Assembly (NCBI GenBank): GCA_015680685.1
Contig: MNCI01014292.1
Coordinates: forward strand, 358,433 to 422,432
Direction: 5' to 3'
Source: Gnetum montanum
Taxonomy: Eukaryota; Streptophyta; Gnetopsida; Gnetales; Gnetaceae
DNA length: 64,000 nucleotides
The translations under genes and the position numbers were made by a program. The notes below the pieces were generated by a model, which ran no database searches, was not told the origin of the DNA, and saw only the letters and a list, made by a program, of their open reading frames with translations. Shown here piece by piece: positions 37,477-51,468 of this stretch. Within the stretch, counting starts at the first letter, position 1. Every line of letters starts with the position of its first letter.

Positions 37477-39075
37477 AGAGGGTTAGGGCTAATATGTATA
37501 GTTTCATGGATGCATCCTAATAAGCTTGATTATGAATTTATCTTGATGTATGTTTAAGGATTTTGCAATATTTTTTTAGGTTGGTATTGTAGAATAATCC
37601 CTTGTATAATTATTCTTAGCATGATTATTAGGCTACTAACACTTTGACTAGTTTTTTTTTTAACATGACCTTTGATGTGTTTGTAAATTATTATGGTTGT
37701 TGAGGCATAGTCCATTCTTGAACCCTTGTTTGGCATGTTTTTTTGTGCTTGAGTGATGTCATGTGATACTCATCATGGCAATGCCATTACACTTGACATT
37801 TTAAAATTAAAAGTTAAGAACTATTAAGAGTATTTTTCTTATTTTTTTTTCAATAATAAAATGGTTATAATGCTAGATTGTCTCAGTCTTCTTGCTTTTT
37901 CTTTCAATTCTTATATAGTTTTGTATTTGTGTTCAATAGATTTTTACCAAACTTCCAATTCTTAAAGTTAAATGTTAATTTTTCATTAATTATTCAATTT
38001 CATCCTATACTTATTTGATCTTTATTAAGAGCTTAATCTTTACCATCTTTGTTAGAAGTTTTTGAATATTCATTCCTTTGATGCCTTTGTTAAGCTACCA
38101 TTTTGTTTATGTTTGCTAGCATGTCCTGAGCATATTTTTTGTTATTGTTTCTCATGTAATAGATTTATGTTTGCCCTGTCCAAGAACTTTTGTTTAACAT
38201 GCTTGATTGTCCCATCCTTTTTTTCTAATCCTTTTGTAATCTTTATTTGTCATGATTTTTCTTCCCATCTATTAATATAATCGACCTAACGTTTCACTTA
38301 AGAAAAGAGTTTAATCTTTATCTACATGTAATTTTATCATATTATCGTTAATCATGGACTTTAATTTCTTTCTTGGAAGACCTTTTAGTGGGTTTTTTAA
38401 ATGGTTATGTGGCAAGCCTTTTAAAGTTTTTTATATTATAATCTTCTTTGAGTATAACCAAATCATTTGAGACATCATTATTATATCTTATGTACAATAA
38501 AAGTTAGTTCAAGTATTCCTATAATATTTATATTATACAATTTATCCTTATTTGTAACATTCAACATTATTAAAATATACTTAGTAGTTAAGGTACAATC
38601 ATTAGTTTTTTAATATACATAAAAGGAGTTTAGAAATGTTACAATGATCCATGAAAGCATACAACTACTTATAAGCCATGAACATGCTAGGTAAGATCAT
38701 CATCATAAAAATCATACAACATAATGGAATAATAAGAGAGGTGATTGTACGTCAATAAGATGAGGAGAAGATGTTTCCTAAGACAACATTAGGTCTAGAG
38801 TACTAAGTCATAAATATGAAAAGAAGAAGAAGAAGAAGAAAGGATACCTGTAAGAAAAGCTTCTAAAGAAAAACTCATAACCCTTCCAAATGATACTTAA
38901 GAAAAAACTATTAGCCCTAGTTCATAAGGGTTGATAAAATGAAGACCTTCATAACCTAATCCTGATTAAACTATCTTACAACTGTAAGTCGTAGATATGC
39001 CCAACTTCCAAAAAGGATCTTGGAACATCAAGGACAAAAGATTGAAGAAAAGTAAGCATAGTGAGTCCATACGTC
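37477..39075. other. Spacer between E3 and copy B, no gene seen
   Basis: 1.6 kb of AT-rich unique sequence. The plus ORF at 38062-38280 shows no domain. A run of AAG triplets lies at 38821-38841. Confidence 0.6.
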
Positions 39076-42000
39076 AAAAGGTAAAGATAAGGAATTTACA
39101 AAGATAAGTACATAAGAAGATGACAATTGAAAATAGTTATCATAGACTAGTTGTGGATTACTTAAGGAGCTTAACATGGCCTAGCCCATGTATGACTAAG
39201 TAAAAGAAAATTTCCAACAACACTATAAATATGATAGGGAACCCATGATGAGGAGAGATCCTAGGACAATGAAATTATTTTAGCATTATGAGAGGAAGAA
39301 GCACACCACCAAAAGATTAGAAGAGCCCATGAACTTAACCTAGAATTATAAAAAATTATCATCATTATCATCTCAGCCTTGTTCCAATAAAATGAGGTTG
39401 GTTATATGAGTCCTTTTTTTCCATCTAGTTCTATGAAGAGCTAGATCTCTGTTTATTTGCAACTACTTTAGATCATCTTTGATTTTTTTTTCCTACATCT
39501 TTTTGGATCTTCCTTTAAATAGCTTTCTTGAAACAGTGATGTAGTAGCCTTTTTTATATGCTTATTATCTAATCTTCTTTTCACATGCCAGACCATCTAA
39601 GATGACATTCCTAAACTACAAAAAGCCCAAATGCAATAATAAAACAATTACAAAGATGAAGGAGATTGAAAACTAGTACTAGTTGTACTGTATTTATAAT
39701 AGTATATAATTAGTACTGATCTATGAATTATATTATTAATAACTCTTTGCATACCATAGTGGATTGCTAATCATAAGACCTAGGGTACTCAAAATCATAG
39801 GAAGTATTACATACTACAATCAGTCTATTAGTAATGGTTTATAATGATGTCCTTTTACATAAAATTGTAGAACATTGTATATTAGAGTTACCCATGTACG
39901 CATTAAAAAAAATCTAACATATGTCTAAGTATCTATATTTATGTCATTTTTTATAACTCAATATATAATATCATTATAAATAGTAAGCCTAATCACTAAA
40001 TTATAAAGTCTTTTATAGTTTTATTAACATCATTTTATCACATAAAACACTATTACCTTATCTCAATATTGATAATCTTATATCAATTTTAGTTCTTATA
40101 TCCTTATAAATTAGGTTGCACAACTGTCTAAAATACTTGTTACTATTTCTGATTTTGTTTATGGCATACAAGTTTTTGTATACTCTTGGATCTTAAAGCG
40201 AATACCAAATGATAAGATCCATAGATATTCTATTATTCTTTTTCCAATTTAGATATGATGTAATAATTTTTGTATAGAAATATTTTATTACATGCTCACA
40301 ACATTACTTTCCTAGAACAATGCCTCCAAGTTGGTAAGGGTGGTCCTAGTAGTGGCCTTGAAACCTAGCATCGCTAAATGTAGATTATGTGAGCATAGTA
40401 ATTGGGTTATGATCCATACTCTTATGATGTGCAAGTTTAAACCCTTTCTTTCATTGTCTTCCTGTCTAATCTTCTCCCTTCCATATGTTCTCTTTCCCTC
40501 CAATATGTTATGAGGCCTCAAAGTTAAAAGCTAATCAACACTCTAAGTATAATCCCTATGCCATTATTATGCCTTCATTACTAGCATTATCTAACTGCAT
40601 TGTTAAAGTATTTACTTCACAAAATCTATTAGTTCTGCTATTGTACCCACTTTTCCATTCCCCAATGATGAATGCAAGTGTGGTTTCAACATTATTCCAT
40701 TCAAGTTCAAGTACCTAGAATGGTCCAAAAATAACATCAAAAGGCATATTTTTATCTTACAAATGCCTCAAGGAACCATTTGGGCTCATAACCTAGCATA
40801 TGAGCATCACTTTTGACAAGGTTGAAAAACTTTGGGAACAAAAATTTTTCTAAGTGTTAAGGATGACATTAATGTAGCATTAGCGTTAGTCCTGGACTAG
40901 CTACCTCAAAATTTCCTTTAAGCCTTTGTTTTGACCCTACAAGATTCCAAATGGTTCGTCCACAACACTTTCAACATGGTAGGCATTAAATTTTGGCATT
41001 TTGGCAAGATGACATTGGAACTTGGAGATGAAATTTTATTCAAGTATAGGGCTAACACTAATTTTGACACCAACATCAATGTTAGCACACCTAGAACCAT
41101 CCTTTTCTCCCTCACAACACTTCTCACTTGCATTCTAATGTCAATCTTAGCTTCTCAATTTCTTCGACAGCTAATCGACATCAATTCCAATGTAAGAAAT
41201 GTTAGTTTTAGCTTGTTTGAAAGTAGTCTTGGAAATCATAACCTAAAATTTTTCTAATTATTGCAAGTGATGCTAATGCTAACATCAACATTAGCATCAA
41301 CATCACTATGCTCATGTCATCATCACCCAAGGTCATGAGGTTTGGATTTTGGCAGCATTTCCTAGGTTTACAAGCTCCTTGGTATCCAATAAGCATCATT
41401 ATGACTCATTTTGACATTAGTTTAGGCATTCTATAGGCTTGGATTGACATCTTGGAAAAATGATAAAAAAAATTTATAAGTATTTTACTAATGCTGACAT
41501 TGATGCCAATCTCAACATTAGCACTTTTGGGACTTGCATCTTGAGGCCATTAGCCTGCACACTCTACAATTGACATTATCTCCTAGCTTCTTGAACTCCT
41601 TGATATTGTCATGGTACCATTTGACGTTAGTTATGTGTTAAAAGTGGTCCTAGAGGCTTGACCTTATAGTTTGGCAAACACTAGGAAAAATTTTCAAAGT
41701 CCTATTAATGCTAATGTTTACACCAGTATCAACTTCACCTATAATTGGACCCATGTGACTTATTCTTGCAAGTTAAACTTATTCAAAAATTAACACCACA
41801 TGAAATTCACTTGACTTAGGGGTTTAATTTGGCTACCTTGAGCTTGTAAATATGGGATCAAAACCCATATTTTGGGGTTGGCTTCTTAATATCTATAGCA
41901 CTTTTCAAGATATTGAGAGATCAAAGGCACAAGCATCTAGCATCCTAGCATCTCCCACATGCTCCATGTCCACCATGAATTCAATTCAATGTTCACATCT

Positions 42001-42661
42001 CCAATATCCCAAGCACTAATATTGAGGTAGTGCCAACATCAATCAGGTAGTTCTTACATTAGGTTCAAGACTTTGAATTTTTTCAACATAAACATTAGTC
42101 TCTAGAGTTAGAATTTTTCAAACTCTAGTGTTAATCTCAGGACGCTTAGTTAATGGTATCTCATTTTGACCCTGAATTGATTATGGATAACATCTATAGC
42201 TTCCCATTCATATATTCATCCTCAAAACCCATATTTTTCTTGCAAATTAGGTTATTATTATCAATTTTATTTCACTTACATATTTTCATCAACACTTGTA
42301 GCTTGGCCTGTCATAAGAGGCAAACACTTTTTTTTTAGCAATAGAGTCTTTTCTTTTTTTGCAAAGGGAATCAAAACTCTTTCCCTCATATCATAGTTCT
42401 TGATATTTTAATATTTTACAATCTTTTATTGACATTTCTATACTTAGATATTTTTTCATTTATCATAGTCCTTCCATACCTGGTTTTATTTTTAGCAATA
42501 AAATCTTAGTTAATTTTACTATGTAAACCTGTCATTTTTATCATTCTCATATAGTTCCTAGTTCATGTGCGGTAGACTAAGTCCACATTCGATTAGAGTT
42601 TTGTGCACTTTTGTACCATAATCATTGACTATTGAAGGTTACATTGAACTAAAGAGCATTT
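39076..42661. repeat. Segmental duplication copy B, left part
   Basis: Collinear with 1-3518. It keeps about 80 bp near 42070-42160 that copy A lacks. Short ORFs shared with copy A (near 40485 and 40931) carry no recognisable domain. Copy B continues at 49563 after E4. Confidence 0.9.
40800..41760. repeat. Degenerate ~210-bp tandem repeat (copy B)
   Basis: Counterpart of the array at 1740-2700, with the same units in the same order. The hairpin unit near 41268 has lost perfect pairing. Confidence 0.6.
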
Positions 42662-42666
42662 ATGAT

Positions 42667-43441
42667 TGATGAGTGGTGATATACCCCTACACTCAACCAT
42701 ATGAATACGAGCGTAGCACGCACAATCTGGTCGAACTCCACAGACCAAGTGCCTACACGCCTCATGGAACACTTAAGGTTAATTATTCGTTGTCTTCCAA
42801 GACTTACTTGTAGTTGTCACGGTTGTATGGTTAAGTAAGTTTGAGGAATATGATTTTTATGTTTTTTCTATTTTATCTCCTATGCTGATAAGGTGAAGGG
42901 TGAAGAGATTAATTACTAACTTTAACTAACTAACTAAGTCTGAATTAACCTAGCATCAGCATCTATTCCCACTTACCATTCACACCTTGAACCAATGCAA
43001 CCTTGGTTACCAAACGCTAATCATTGCTAGGATCACCAAGCGCAACGCACATGCTCGAAGCAGTTGTACTAAGGCACTTAACTAGGAGAGAAGGGTTGAG
43101 AGAGATTTAATGATCAAAAAAGAATTTAAATGATAAACAATAAATAATAGTAAATGAAATCCTATTTATCCTATTTCATGCACTACAAGGTTTATCCAAG
43201 AAGGTCGTCTTTATTCCCATACACAAACTTGTGTTCAGGTACAATATTTGCTCAAATAAAGATCCGTTCACTTTGGAGCTCATACTACGGGCACATGGAA
43301 AATATTCTATCTCTTGAGTGATCAAACTACCAGAGTTTCACTATGGTCTAAGCCTAGGATGAGAAACAAGGGAGAGCCGACTCTTATTTATAGAACTAGT
43401 GGCCAACCGCGATATGGCGTACGCGATATCGCGTCCCATCA
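42667..43441 (-). repeat. E4 3' LTR
   Basis: 775 bp, TGATGAGTGG to CGTCCCATCA. U3 has CGCGATATGGCG and ACGCGATATCGCG. Confidence 0.92.
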
Positions 43442-45301
43442 TACTTCCATGACTGAATGAAAACTCATCCTCGAGTTCCTTAAAAAATATTGGGAAGGTA
43501 TGGGATTATTGATTCAAAATGGAACTAATGGGATGACATGTGAACAGATCATCATTACAATACAAGACAAAACTGGTGTTCAACAAGAGTGAACACTTTA
43601 TACATTAACATCAGGCCTTATTTGGCAGCTGAGAAAGAGAGAGAGAGAGAAGTTTTGCTGCTACCAATGCCAAGATTACACCATTTTTTGTCCATCCATG
43701 AGCACATCATCAATCTTGCTCTTTGCATAGCTACTTCAGCACCACTCCATTCCAAGTGTTCCCTCCAGATCCAATCCATTATTGCATGATCGCCATCTGC
43801 ACACACAACATAATCTTTATATTAGCAAGGGTAAATGAATCACAATGTAATTGATACCTTGCTCTAGTGAAAGTCCATTAGCTGAGTTGTGGTATGGCTG
43901 ATGCGTACCTTGAGACATAATAGTGGTAACTACCGAAGGTGTAGGGGTTAGGAAAAAATAGAAAAAATTTGGGTCTGGTCCCCCATGACTAAGAGTGAAC
44001 CTCTGGTAGTGATAGAATGGAGAAAGAAAAGGAACAAGAAAGATGGAGAAAAAGTGACAATGGATGTCAAGATGGAAATGAACAAAATAAAATTAATTGC
44101 AAAAATGTTAAGGGAAAGAATTTAACTGGGGTACCAAAGAGGAATGTCAATGGGTCCTCCCAAAAGCAGGCTCATGCCATTAATGCCCTGACAGACCCAC
44201 ATTCAAAGAGTTCATAGGCTCTAGGAATGTCATTTGGAATAAGAGTTAAACTCTGAACCACAAGAATTTACCAAAAAGAAAACAATGTATCCACCAAAAT
44301 ATACACTAATGATACAACTGCCAATGAGGTGAACAATGGAGAGAAGGATGGAGAGAAGAGAATGGAATGGAATCCCAAGAACAAGGTGGTGTACAACCCC
44401 TTGTAGATTTCATGATTAATGTAACTTAGTAAATCCCATTCTAAGTCCAGCCTCAAACAAACCACATATAGTGACTTTGCATTAATGCATTCAGCCAATC
44501 CATCCTCTTGAAGTAACAAGATTGCCTTCACCCAAGAGCCACCACCATTCGGACGAAACAAGGAGGAGAGAATGGGAAGCGAGAAGGGCCTTAGTTAGAG
44601 GGAAAAAATTTGTTTTGGTTCCATAACCAGTGTTTGTAGCCCAAATTATTATTTTGTCTAAGGCGTGTGCTTTGAATTCTCACTGTTTTTTTTTTTTTGG
44701 TTTTTGCATGTTTATGCGTAAGAACCACACCATGCAAAGACTTTGTTATTTTTATTTTCTCAGCTTCCAATGATTAAGTAACGTCAAAATGGTAAGAAAA
44801 CTCAAGAAGAAAGCATCTAACCACCTAAGAGAATGGCCAACACAAATGCATCAAGTTCCCTTAAAGTCACACCCTTTTTAATCCTTGAGTCCTTCCTTAG
44901 TTTGAGAAATGCCAAGTCACCAATTCGTTAGAGTTCTTATTTAGAAAGGGACTGTACATTTCCAAGCTGAGAGAGACCATAGAACTTGTGGGTGGATGGA
45001 TGAAGTGGACTACTATATCAAAAGAAAGATACCTTAGTATCAACATCATGACTTAAAGGTAAAAACCAACATTAGTAATGAATATAAAAATAGTTCATAC
45101 CATCATGAAGAACACTTATTGGATGAAAAACTTACAAGGTGGATAACACACACACACACACACACAAAATGAAAAAGTATAACGATGTTGTAAAACAAAA
45201 ACAAGAAAAGTTAAAGAAATTTGTAAAACAAAAATGTGTTAAAAAACTGTGTAAAACAAAAATGTGTAAAAAAAACTTAAAAAAATGAAAGCCCCAAATG
45301 A
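43442..45301 (-). other. E4 non-coding tail
   Basis: Homologous to the E1 tail (9843-11700), including the segment with repeated GA near 43630. No gene. A (CA)n run is at 45147-45166. The polypurine tract next to the LTR is decayed (CAGTCATGGAAGTA). Confidence 0.7.
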
Positions 45302-46147
45302 TCAGCATAGGTGGCCATCTCCCCCATGACTGAATGGAAAGGGAGAGATCCGAAATAATGAGCGCCTATTTGAATTTCTTAAAAGTGTCCAAATTCTCTT
45401 GATTGATGTTTTGAGATTAAGGGGTGCAAGTCGGCGATGCTCATATTCCAATGTGTCTATGCCTTCATTACTAGCATGAGATGTTCCCCCAGTTGGTTCC
45501 ATGCATGTTGGCCGATTTCTCTTTCGATTAGTTGTCAACCACTGGGTGTCCACTTGTTGTGTGGTTGCTACATATAGGCACTTTTGAATGTTATCCTCTA
45601 GTGCACACCAGTTACATGCAGGAGATGTTAAATTTCACATCACCCATGATTCCTACATGTCATCACCCTCTGAGTCACTGTATGTGATGCATAGAACCTT
45701 CTTCTTCTCGATCTTTCCATAAATGTTTACCTTAGATATCTCCAAGGAAAGATCTCAAATCCCTAGGCATACATCTATTGTGCTTAGCCATGCCCTTCCC
45801 ATTGTAATTGGGAAGTCCCCTTCATTGTTGTTAACTTCTATCACTAGGAAATCTACTGGGTATGACAAACCACACATAGTGGTAACAAGTTCCTCCACCA
45901 ATCCCAAGGGAATGGTGATGGACTAGTCTGCTAGCTCTAGTTGAATATTGCTCTTCTTAAGTTGGGGCAGGTTCCAGGCTTGATACATTTCTCGTGATAT
46001 TAAGTTGATTCCGAAACCTGAGTTAAGAAGAGCCTTATGTGGTTCATTCCTAGTGACTTGGAGGTAGATTAAGGAACTTCCAAGGTCAGATAGTTTTCTG
46101 GGAAGGTGGCCTACCTTGATCCAGTCGGTTATGGTATGTGTTAACAT
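45302..46147 (-). pseudogene. E4 protease and pol remnant
   Basis: The protease segment ALLNSGFGINLIS (45923-46147) has the catalytic Asp changed to Asn. Downstream, an open segment (45302-45553) contains ALEYEHRRLAPLNL-like codons equivalent to the region before RT in E1, then switches near 45367 to the tail sequence RISPFPFSHGGDGHL. All of RT, RNase H and integrase is missing at this join. Confidence 0.75.
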
Positions 46148-46789
46148 AACCGTATGCGCTAAGCTCTATTTTTGGACTGAAGGGTGCTATGAAGCCTTAT
46201 GTGTTGGAGGAGCATACCTATACTCAACCACTTGTGGTTGTGAGAGCTTTTCTAGGCTTTTAGTTCCGAAGAAAGATCTTCTCTTTTTGCGATTTTCAGA
46301 ACCAGTAGCTGGTTGAATGGTTACGGCTCTCATAGCATTACATTGCTACAATTGAGTAGGGAGTTCCCCTTGCATTGTTGGAGCAGGTGGTATGGGAAGT
46401 ACCGGCGGAGGAGAGGTAGATAGATTAGGAGGATGGTATGGATGTGGAGTGTCTCCTAAAGGAGAAGGATTTCTTCAAAAGTACTCCCGAACTTGGTAGT
46501 GATGTTGGGAAGTTGTGTGACACATGGTGTCACTTGAAGAACCTGGTTGTTGCACGTAGTATCCATAAGGATCAGGTTGCCAGTAAGGGTATTGTTGCTT
46601 CGACAGTGACATCCCCCATGACTGTGGGTATTGCCACTATTGATGTTTTTCAATGGGTTGTGGTGGAGTTCCACTTGGATAGTATGTCAATGGTTGGTGA
46701 AACTATTTTGGGTTACCTTGTGGATAAGGTACCCTTCGAGATGTCTATCGTCTATTAAGTCTCAGGTTGAGTGCATACACCCCAAACTC

Positions 46790-48627
46790 TTATAGATGTG
46801 AGATGATTGGACAACATCCCTTCAGATGGTCATATTGGCAAATCTCACATCCACCATCATTGTCTATATCCAAATCTACAACCTTAATAGTTATTTTCCC
46901 CTTACCCTTGTTACGTGTAGGATCTGAATCTCTCCACTTTTTCTTGTCCTTGTCACTACTTCGTTCCTCCTTAGACTCCTCTACAATCTTTAGGATAGTT
47001 TCAATTTTACTATCTAAGGATCTCCATACTTCATCTACCTTAGCTGCCACTTCCGTTGTTAGCTTCTGAAGCAGTAAGGTTTTTCTATTCACTAACTCTT
47101 CGAGTGGTGAATCATCCTCTTCATCGCAGAATCTCACTCCCCTCTTCCGAAGGGAAGGATCATGGTTATATTCTTCTGCGCTTTCAATTTTTCATAGCTC
47201 CCCTTCTTCTTTGGTTACTTGTTCCAAAAATCGATGAATCTCATGGGATCTAAGTTCTGATAGTCTCCCTTGGGCATAAGTCCCAAGGATTCTCCTAGTT
47301 TCATACCTTAGCCCATCTACGAGATGGCGAAGTTGATCCCATTGTGTGTAACCATGGCCCGGGCAACGATGTAACAGTGAGTAGTAGCAGCCCATGGCAG
47401 CATCCAAGGGTTCATGAGTACCTTGCTTCCATCCTTGGATCTGCTTATGCAAATTAGACACTTTTCAATACGTTTGATATTTATCGTTGAAGAGTTCTAA
47501 CATCGTACTCCATCTCCTGATGGTTTCTGGCTCTAAGGACCAGTACCAACTCTCTGCTTCATTTATGAGTGTTCTAGGAAAAAACTTTAGTTTCTGCCAC
47601 TTGTTCTCTATGTTCTACAAGGTGCAAGCATCATGGAATGCCTGTAAATGATTTTGTAGATCAGCGTTGTATCCCCCTTCAAATCATGGGATGTTATTCA
47701 TATCCAATCTCTTGATCCGATTATCTTTTTGATGCCTTGTTGGTATTCTCACTACCTCCATGATATCTAGCATACTCTCGGTTACAAGTAGGGGTTCATC
47801 ATCATCTCTTTCATGGCGTCTATGATGTCTTCGTTGCTCCTTACTTTCCCTTTGTTCATGCCTTTGTCCTCTCTCTCGACTTTCTCGTCGAGGTCTCTCA
47901 TTTTTTCTACCTCTATCCTCACCGTTATGCTCTCTATGGCTGTGCCCAAAGGTGGAAGGAGAGGGTGAATGATGATATGAAGGGGAAGATGAAGGAGAAC
48001 CATTGCCATGACAATGTTTCTTACCTTCTCTTTGGTGGCTTCGGCCCCAATCGTGATGACGATCTGAGTGCCCATCCTTGTCATGTGTTGTTGTTCCCTC
48101 AGTGAACAGTTGTGTATCGTGAAGCATAGGTTCTAATACCCCACCTCCTCACTATCGTTAGGAGGGGGGACATCATTTGATGGAGAACCTGTTCTAAGTG
48201 GTTTACCATTTCCAATTTCACTTAGGACGTGCGGGACCCCTTTGCCCTTCAACAATGTATGGTGGCTCTCCTGCCTTGAGTCCCTTAGACATTTTGCTTC
48301 TATGGGATGATAATCCCTTGTGTCAAAATCGCCTATAATGTATTCAACATAGAGCTATGTCATGCCTATCTGTGCAAGAGCATGGATAAGCATGTCAGGG
48401 ACTACCTAATCTGGAGGTAACACTATGTTACCTTGCAAGTCTCTCCAACACATTTGTTCATCCTAATGGAGGATAAAAGTAAAATTGGGTATATACTCAT
48501 CAGGATGAGTATATACCACCCTATATTGTTGAGAAACTGGCTAATTTTGGTTATATGTTTTAGATTGCCAACTATTTCTTGTATAATCCCTAGGTGGTGT
48601 AATGCTCTTGTGAGAAGAAGAAGACAT
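46790..48627 (-). pseudogene. E4 gag (broken)
   Basis: ATG at 48625-48627 (MSSSSHKS). A long Arg/His/Ser-rich region (47684-48127) looks like a basic disordered domain. Then come the core pieces RHLVDGLRYETRRILGTYAQ (47192-47461) and RFCDEEDDSPLEELVNRKT, and the knuckle CEICQYDHLKGCCP, ending in TAA at 46790. It is better preserved than E1 gag but still frameshifted. Confidence 0.8.
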
Positions 48628-48750
48628 GTTTATTATTCGATGTGCTAATTAACCGTTATATAATTTTTTGTTTAATTAACCCTAAGGTTCGTTTAAGCTC
48701 CCAACAATGTGGATGATTTCCTATGTTCTACTTAGTGCACAACCACTTAG

Positions 48751-48768
48751 TCCCTGACAATGGCACCA
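48751..48768 (-). other. E4 primer binding site (tRNA-Asp type)
   Basis: Minus strand TGGTGCCATTGTCAGGGA; differences from the tRNA-Asp complement are transitions only. Confidence 0.7.
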
Positions 48769-48769
48769 A

Positions 48770-49562
48770 TGATGAATGGCGATATACCCCTACACTCAAC
48801 CATACAAATACGAGCGTATCACATGCGATCCAGTGGAACTCCGCAGACTAAGTGCCTAAACGCATCATGGAACACTTAAGGTTAATTATTCATTTTCTTC
48901 CCAGACTTACTTGTAGTTGTTACAGTTGTATGGTTAAGTAAGTCTGACGTATATGATTTTTATGTCTTTTCGGTTTTATCTCCTATGCTGATAAGGTGAA
49001 GAGTGAAGAGACTAATTACTAACTTTAACTAACTAACTAAGTCTGAATTAACCTAACGTCAGCATCCGTTCCCACTTACCATTCACACCCTGAACCAATG
49101 CAACCTTGGTTACCAAACGCTAATCGTTGCTGAGATCACCAAGCATAACGCACGTGCTCGAAGCATTCATACTGAGGAACTTAACTAGGAGAGAAGGGTT
49201 GAGAGAGATTTAATGAACTAAGAAAGTATTTAAATGATAAACAGTAAATAACAGTAAATAAAATCCTATTTAGCCTATTCCATGCACTACAAGGTTTATC
49301 CAAGAAGTTTGTCTTTATTGTTGTACACAAACTTGTGTTCAGGTACAATATTTGCTCGAATAAAGATCCGTTCACTTTGGAGCTCCTACTGTGGGCACAT
49401 GGAAAATATTCTATCTCTAGAGAGATCAAACTGCCAGAGTTTTGCTACGGTCTAAGCCTAGGATGAGAAACAAGGGAGAGCCGCCTCTTATTTATAGAAC
49501 TGGCGGCGGACCACGATATCGCGTACGCAATATCGCGGGAGATGCAATATCACATCCCATCA
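48770..49562 (-). repeat. E4 5' LTR
   Basis: 793 bp, TGATGAATGG to CATCCCATCA. U3 has three CGATATCGCG-type palindromes before TATAAATA (minus strand, near 49490). Confidence 0.92.
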
Positions 49563-49567
49563 ATGGT

Positions 49568-51468
49568 TGCAGATTAAGTAGTTCAATAATTAATTCATGG
49601 ATGTGTTCTTGTGAGATCGAGAAAGAACAATTCCATAGGAACATCCCCCAAAAAGATATACTACAAAATTTAAAACCATAAATGTATAAATTGCTAATAA
49701 TCTACAGCTTAAAATTAAAATGGACATTCATAGAATAATTGAAATTAAAAAATTACATACAATTTTAAGGACCAAGCCAATCAATGATATTTTCTAAAGA
49801 GTTATAATTAGTATTTGAAAGACATTGTAGTATGTTTAAGGTATTTTATATAAAAGACTAGGCATGAAATAATTGAAGTAATAAAATATGATAAAATGAA
49901 GGTCTCATTTCAATAAAATTCTAAAAAATCAAAGCATGAAATAATATAGAAGAAAAAATAAATTTATCCTTTAAATATAAAGGATGAAGTATTCTATGTA
50001 AGAAAGTATTGAGGGACATGGCTCTCAAAATTAGAAACAATTTGACTGTAAGTACAATGTAAGATATATAGCCAACATAATACTTTAAAGGAACTTACTA
50101 AACATATAATAATCATAAAAAAGAGCTAGCTAGCAAACACATACTAATAGAGGCAAGTATTATGAAATAAGAGATTTTATTTGTATTGTGTAGGCCAAAT
50201 TTATACAAAAATGAATTTACATAAAATTGATTTTTTACCATGAATTTAAGGTAGCATGCACGAATGTCTATTCTTAGCTTACGTTTACTATCTTATTGAA
50301 CAACAAATTTGCTATGCACATATGCGTTGCATGATAATATCCTTTAATACTTATAATGTTTCCTTTCATGTCTTTTAATGTCAACATAATTTTATAAATT
50401 TACATTTCTTAATTATAAAAAGAGGATCTATGCCATTGACCATTCTTTGTTCGTTAAGCTTACTTAAGCTCTAATATTATTTGGAAAAGATATTGAAAGT
50501 AAGGATTCTATTCATATTTAATTAATGATAAAAGACATTGACTATGGTAATATATGATGTTTTTTTTTGAACGTTATGATGTTTTTAGCCTCTCTGCATC
50601 AAATTGCCCTTTTAACTTTCTTTAATGCACTCACCATTAACTTTTTTAAGGCATGGTGGACATAAAAAGTCATTCGGACTATGTTCTCAAAGAGTCCGTA
50701 TTCAATGAATCGCTGCAAATAAATCACGACCAAGGTGTCCAAAGTTCTGCTCTTCTATTTATTGTGTTTCTGAGATTGTTCAAAGTTGAATGTAATTTCC
50801 ATGCATTATGGTTTGTTTTAACACACAAAAAAACTATTCTTGAAAAAAAAATGATTATTGACAGTTCTTAACACGATTATGGTCTGGATTTTTATTGTAT
50901 TCTTTTTTGAAAAAAAATTATTCGGTTTCTTAAATTTTGAACAACCCAACACACAGAGATAAAATATTGCAGAACATGCGGAATCTCCGAAATTTTACAG
51001 AACATCAAAAAGTCCGCAACTTGTTGGGGGATCCGCGAGTTGCACGAGCTATTAATTCGGATGATCTTTGTATATTTTCAAGAAAAGGAAAAAAAGGAGA
51101 AAAAACAGTCTACTGATACCGATGGGTAAGAAAATACTAAGTTACAGTGAAATACCGAAAGATTTCAGAAAAATCGCTCATTCAGTGCGAACAGAGAATG
51201 GCGAAGAAAACAGTTATATTACTCTAAAACTTCTCAAACTTACATAATCTCTAAGATTTGCGTCAATGGTGGGCGCCTTACCGCAACATGAGCATATTTC
51301 ATCAACAATGCAAACTGAAATCAACATTTTACTTACTTCCACTGTCATTCTATTAGATCTATAAAGGAGTTTCAGAACCCCATCACATATACCTTTTTAA
51401 AATCCGCATCTAACAATTAAGAGTCAGCAAACAATTCTGTTCCAAATAAGGCTCAGAAAAAAGCAGCT
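49568..51468. repeat. Segmental duplication copy B, right part
   Basis: Collinear with 3524-4724 and then 18487-19253. It is the 3' flank of dirigent copy B. No gene is seen. CpG density rises from about 50950 towards the dirigent gene. Confidence 0.88.

Larger units (their letters stand above)
42667..49562 (-). mobile_element. E4: Ty3/gypsy deletion derivative in copy B
   Basis: 6.9 kb with LTRs 42667-43441 and 48770-49562, target duplications ATGAT (42662-42666) and ATGGT (49563-49567). The empty site ATGGT survives in copy A at 3519-3523, so the ends are certain. It carries gag, a linker and part of protease, but RT, RNase H and integrase are gone, with a junction near 45367. The two LTRs differ at about 16 of the first 107 bases by eye, more than the flanking duplication, probably because methylated DNA mutates faster. 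Confidence 0.93.

Noticed and set aside
38062-38280. Cys/Phe-rich 72-codon ORF that looks membrane-like
   Set aside because: AT-rich spacer reading; no homologous motif and no supporting context.
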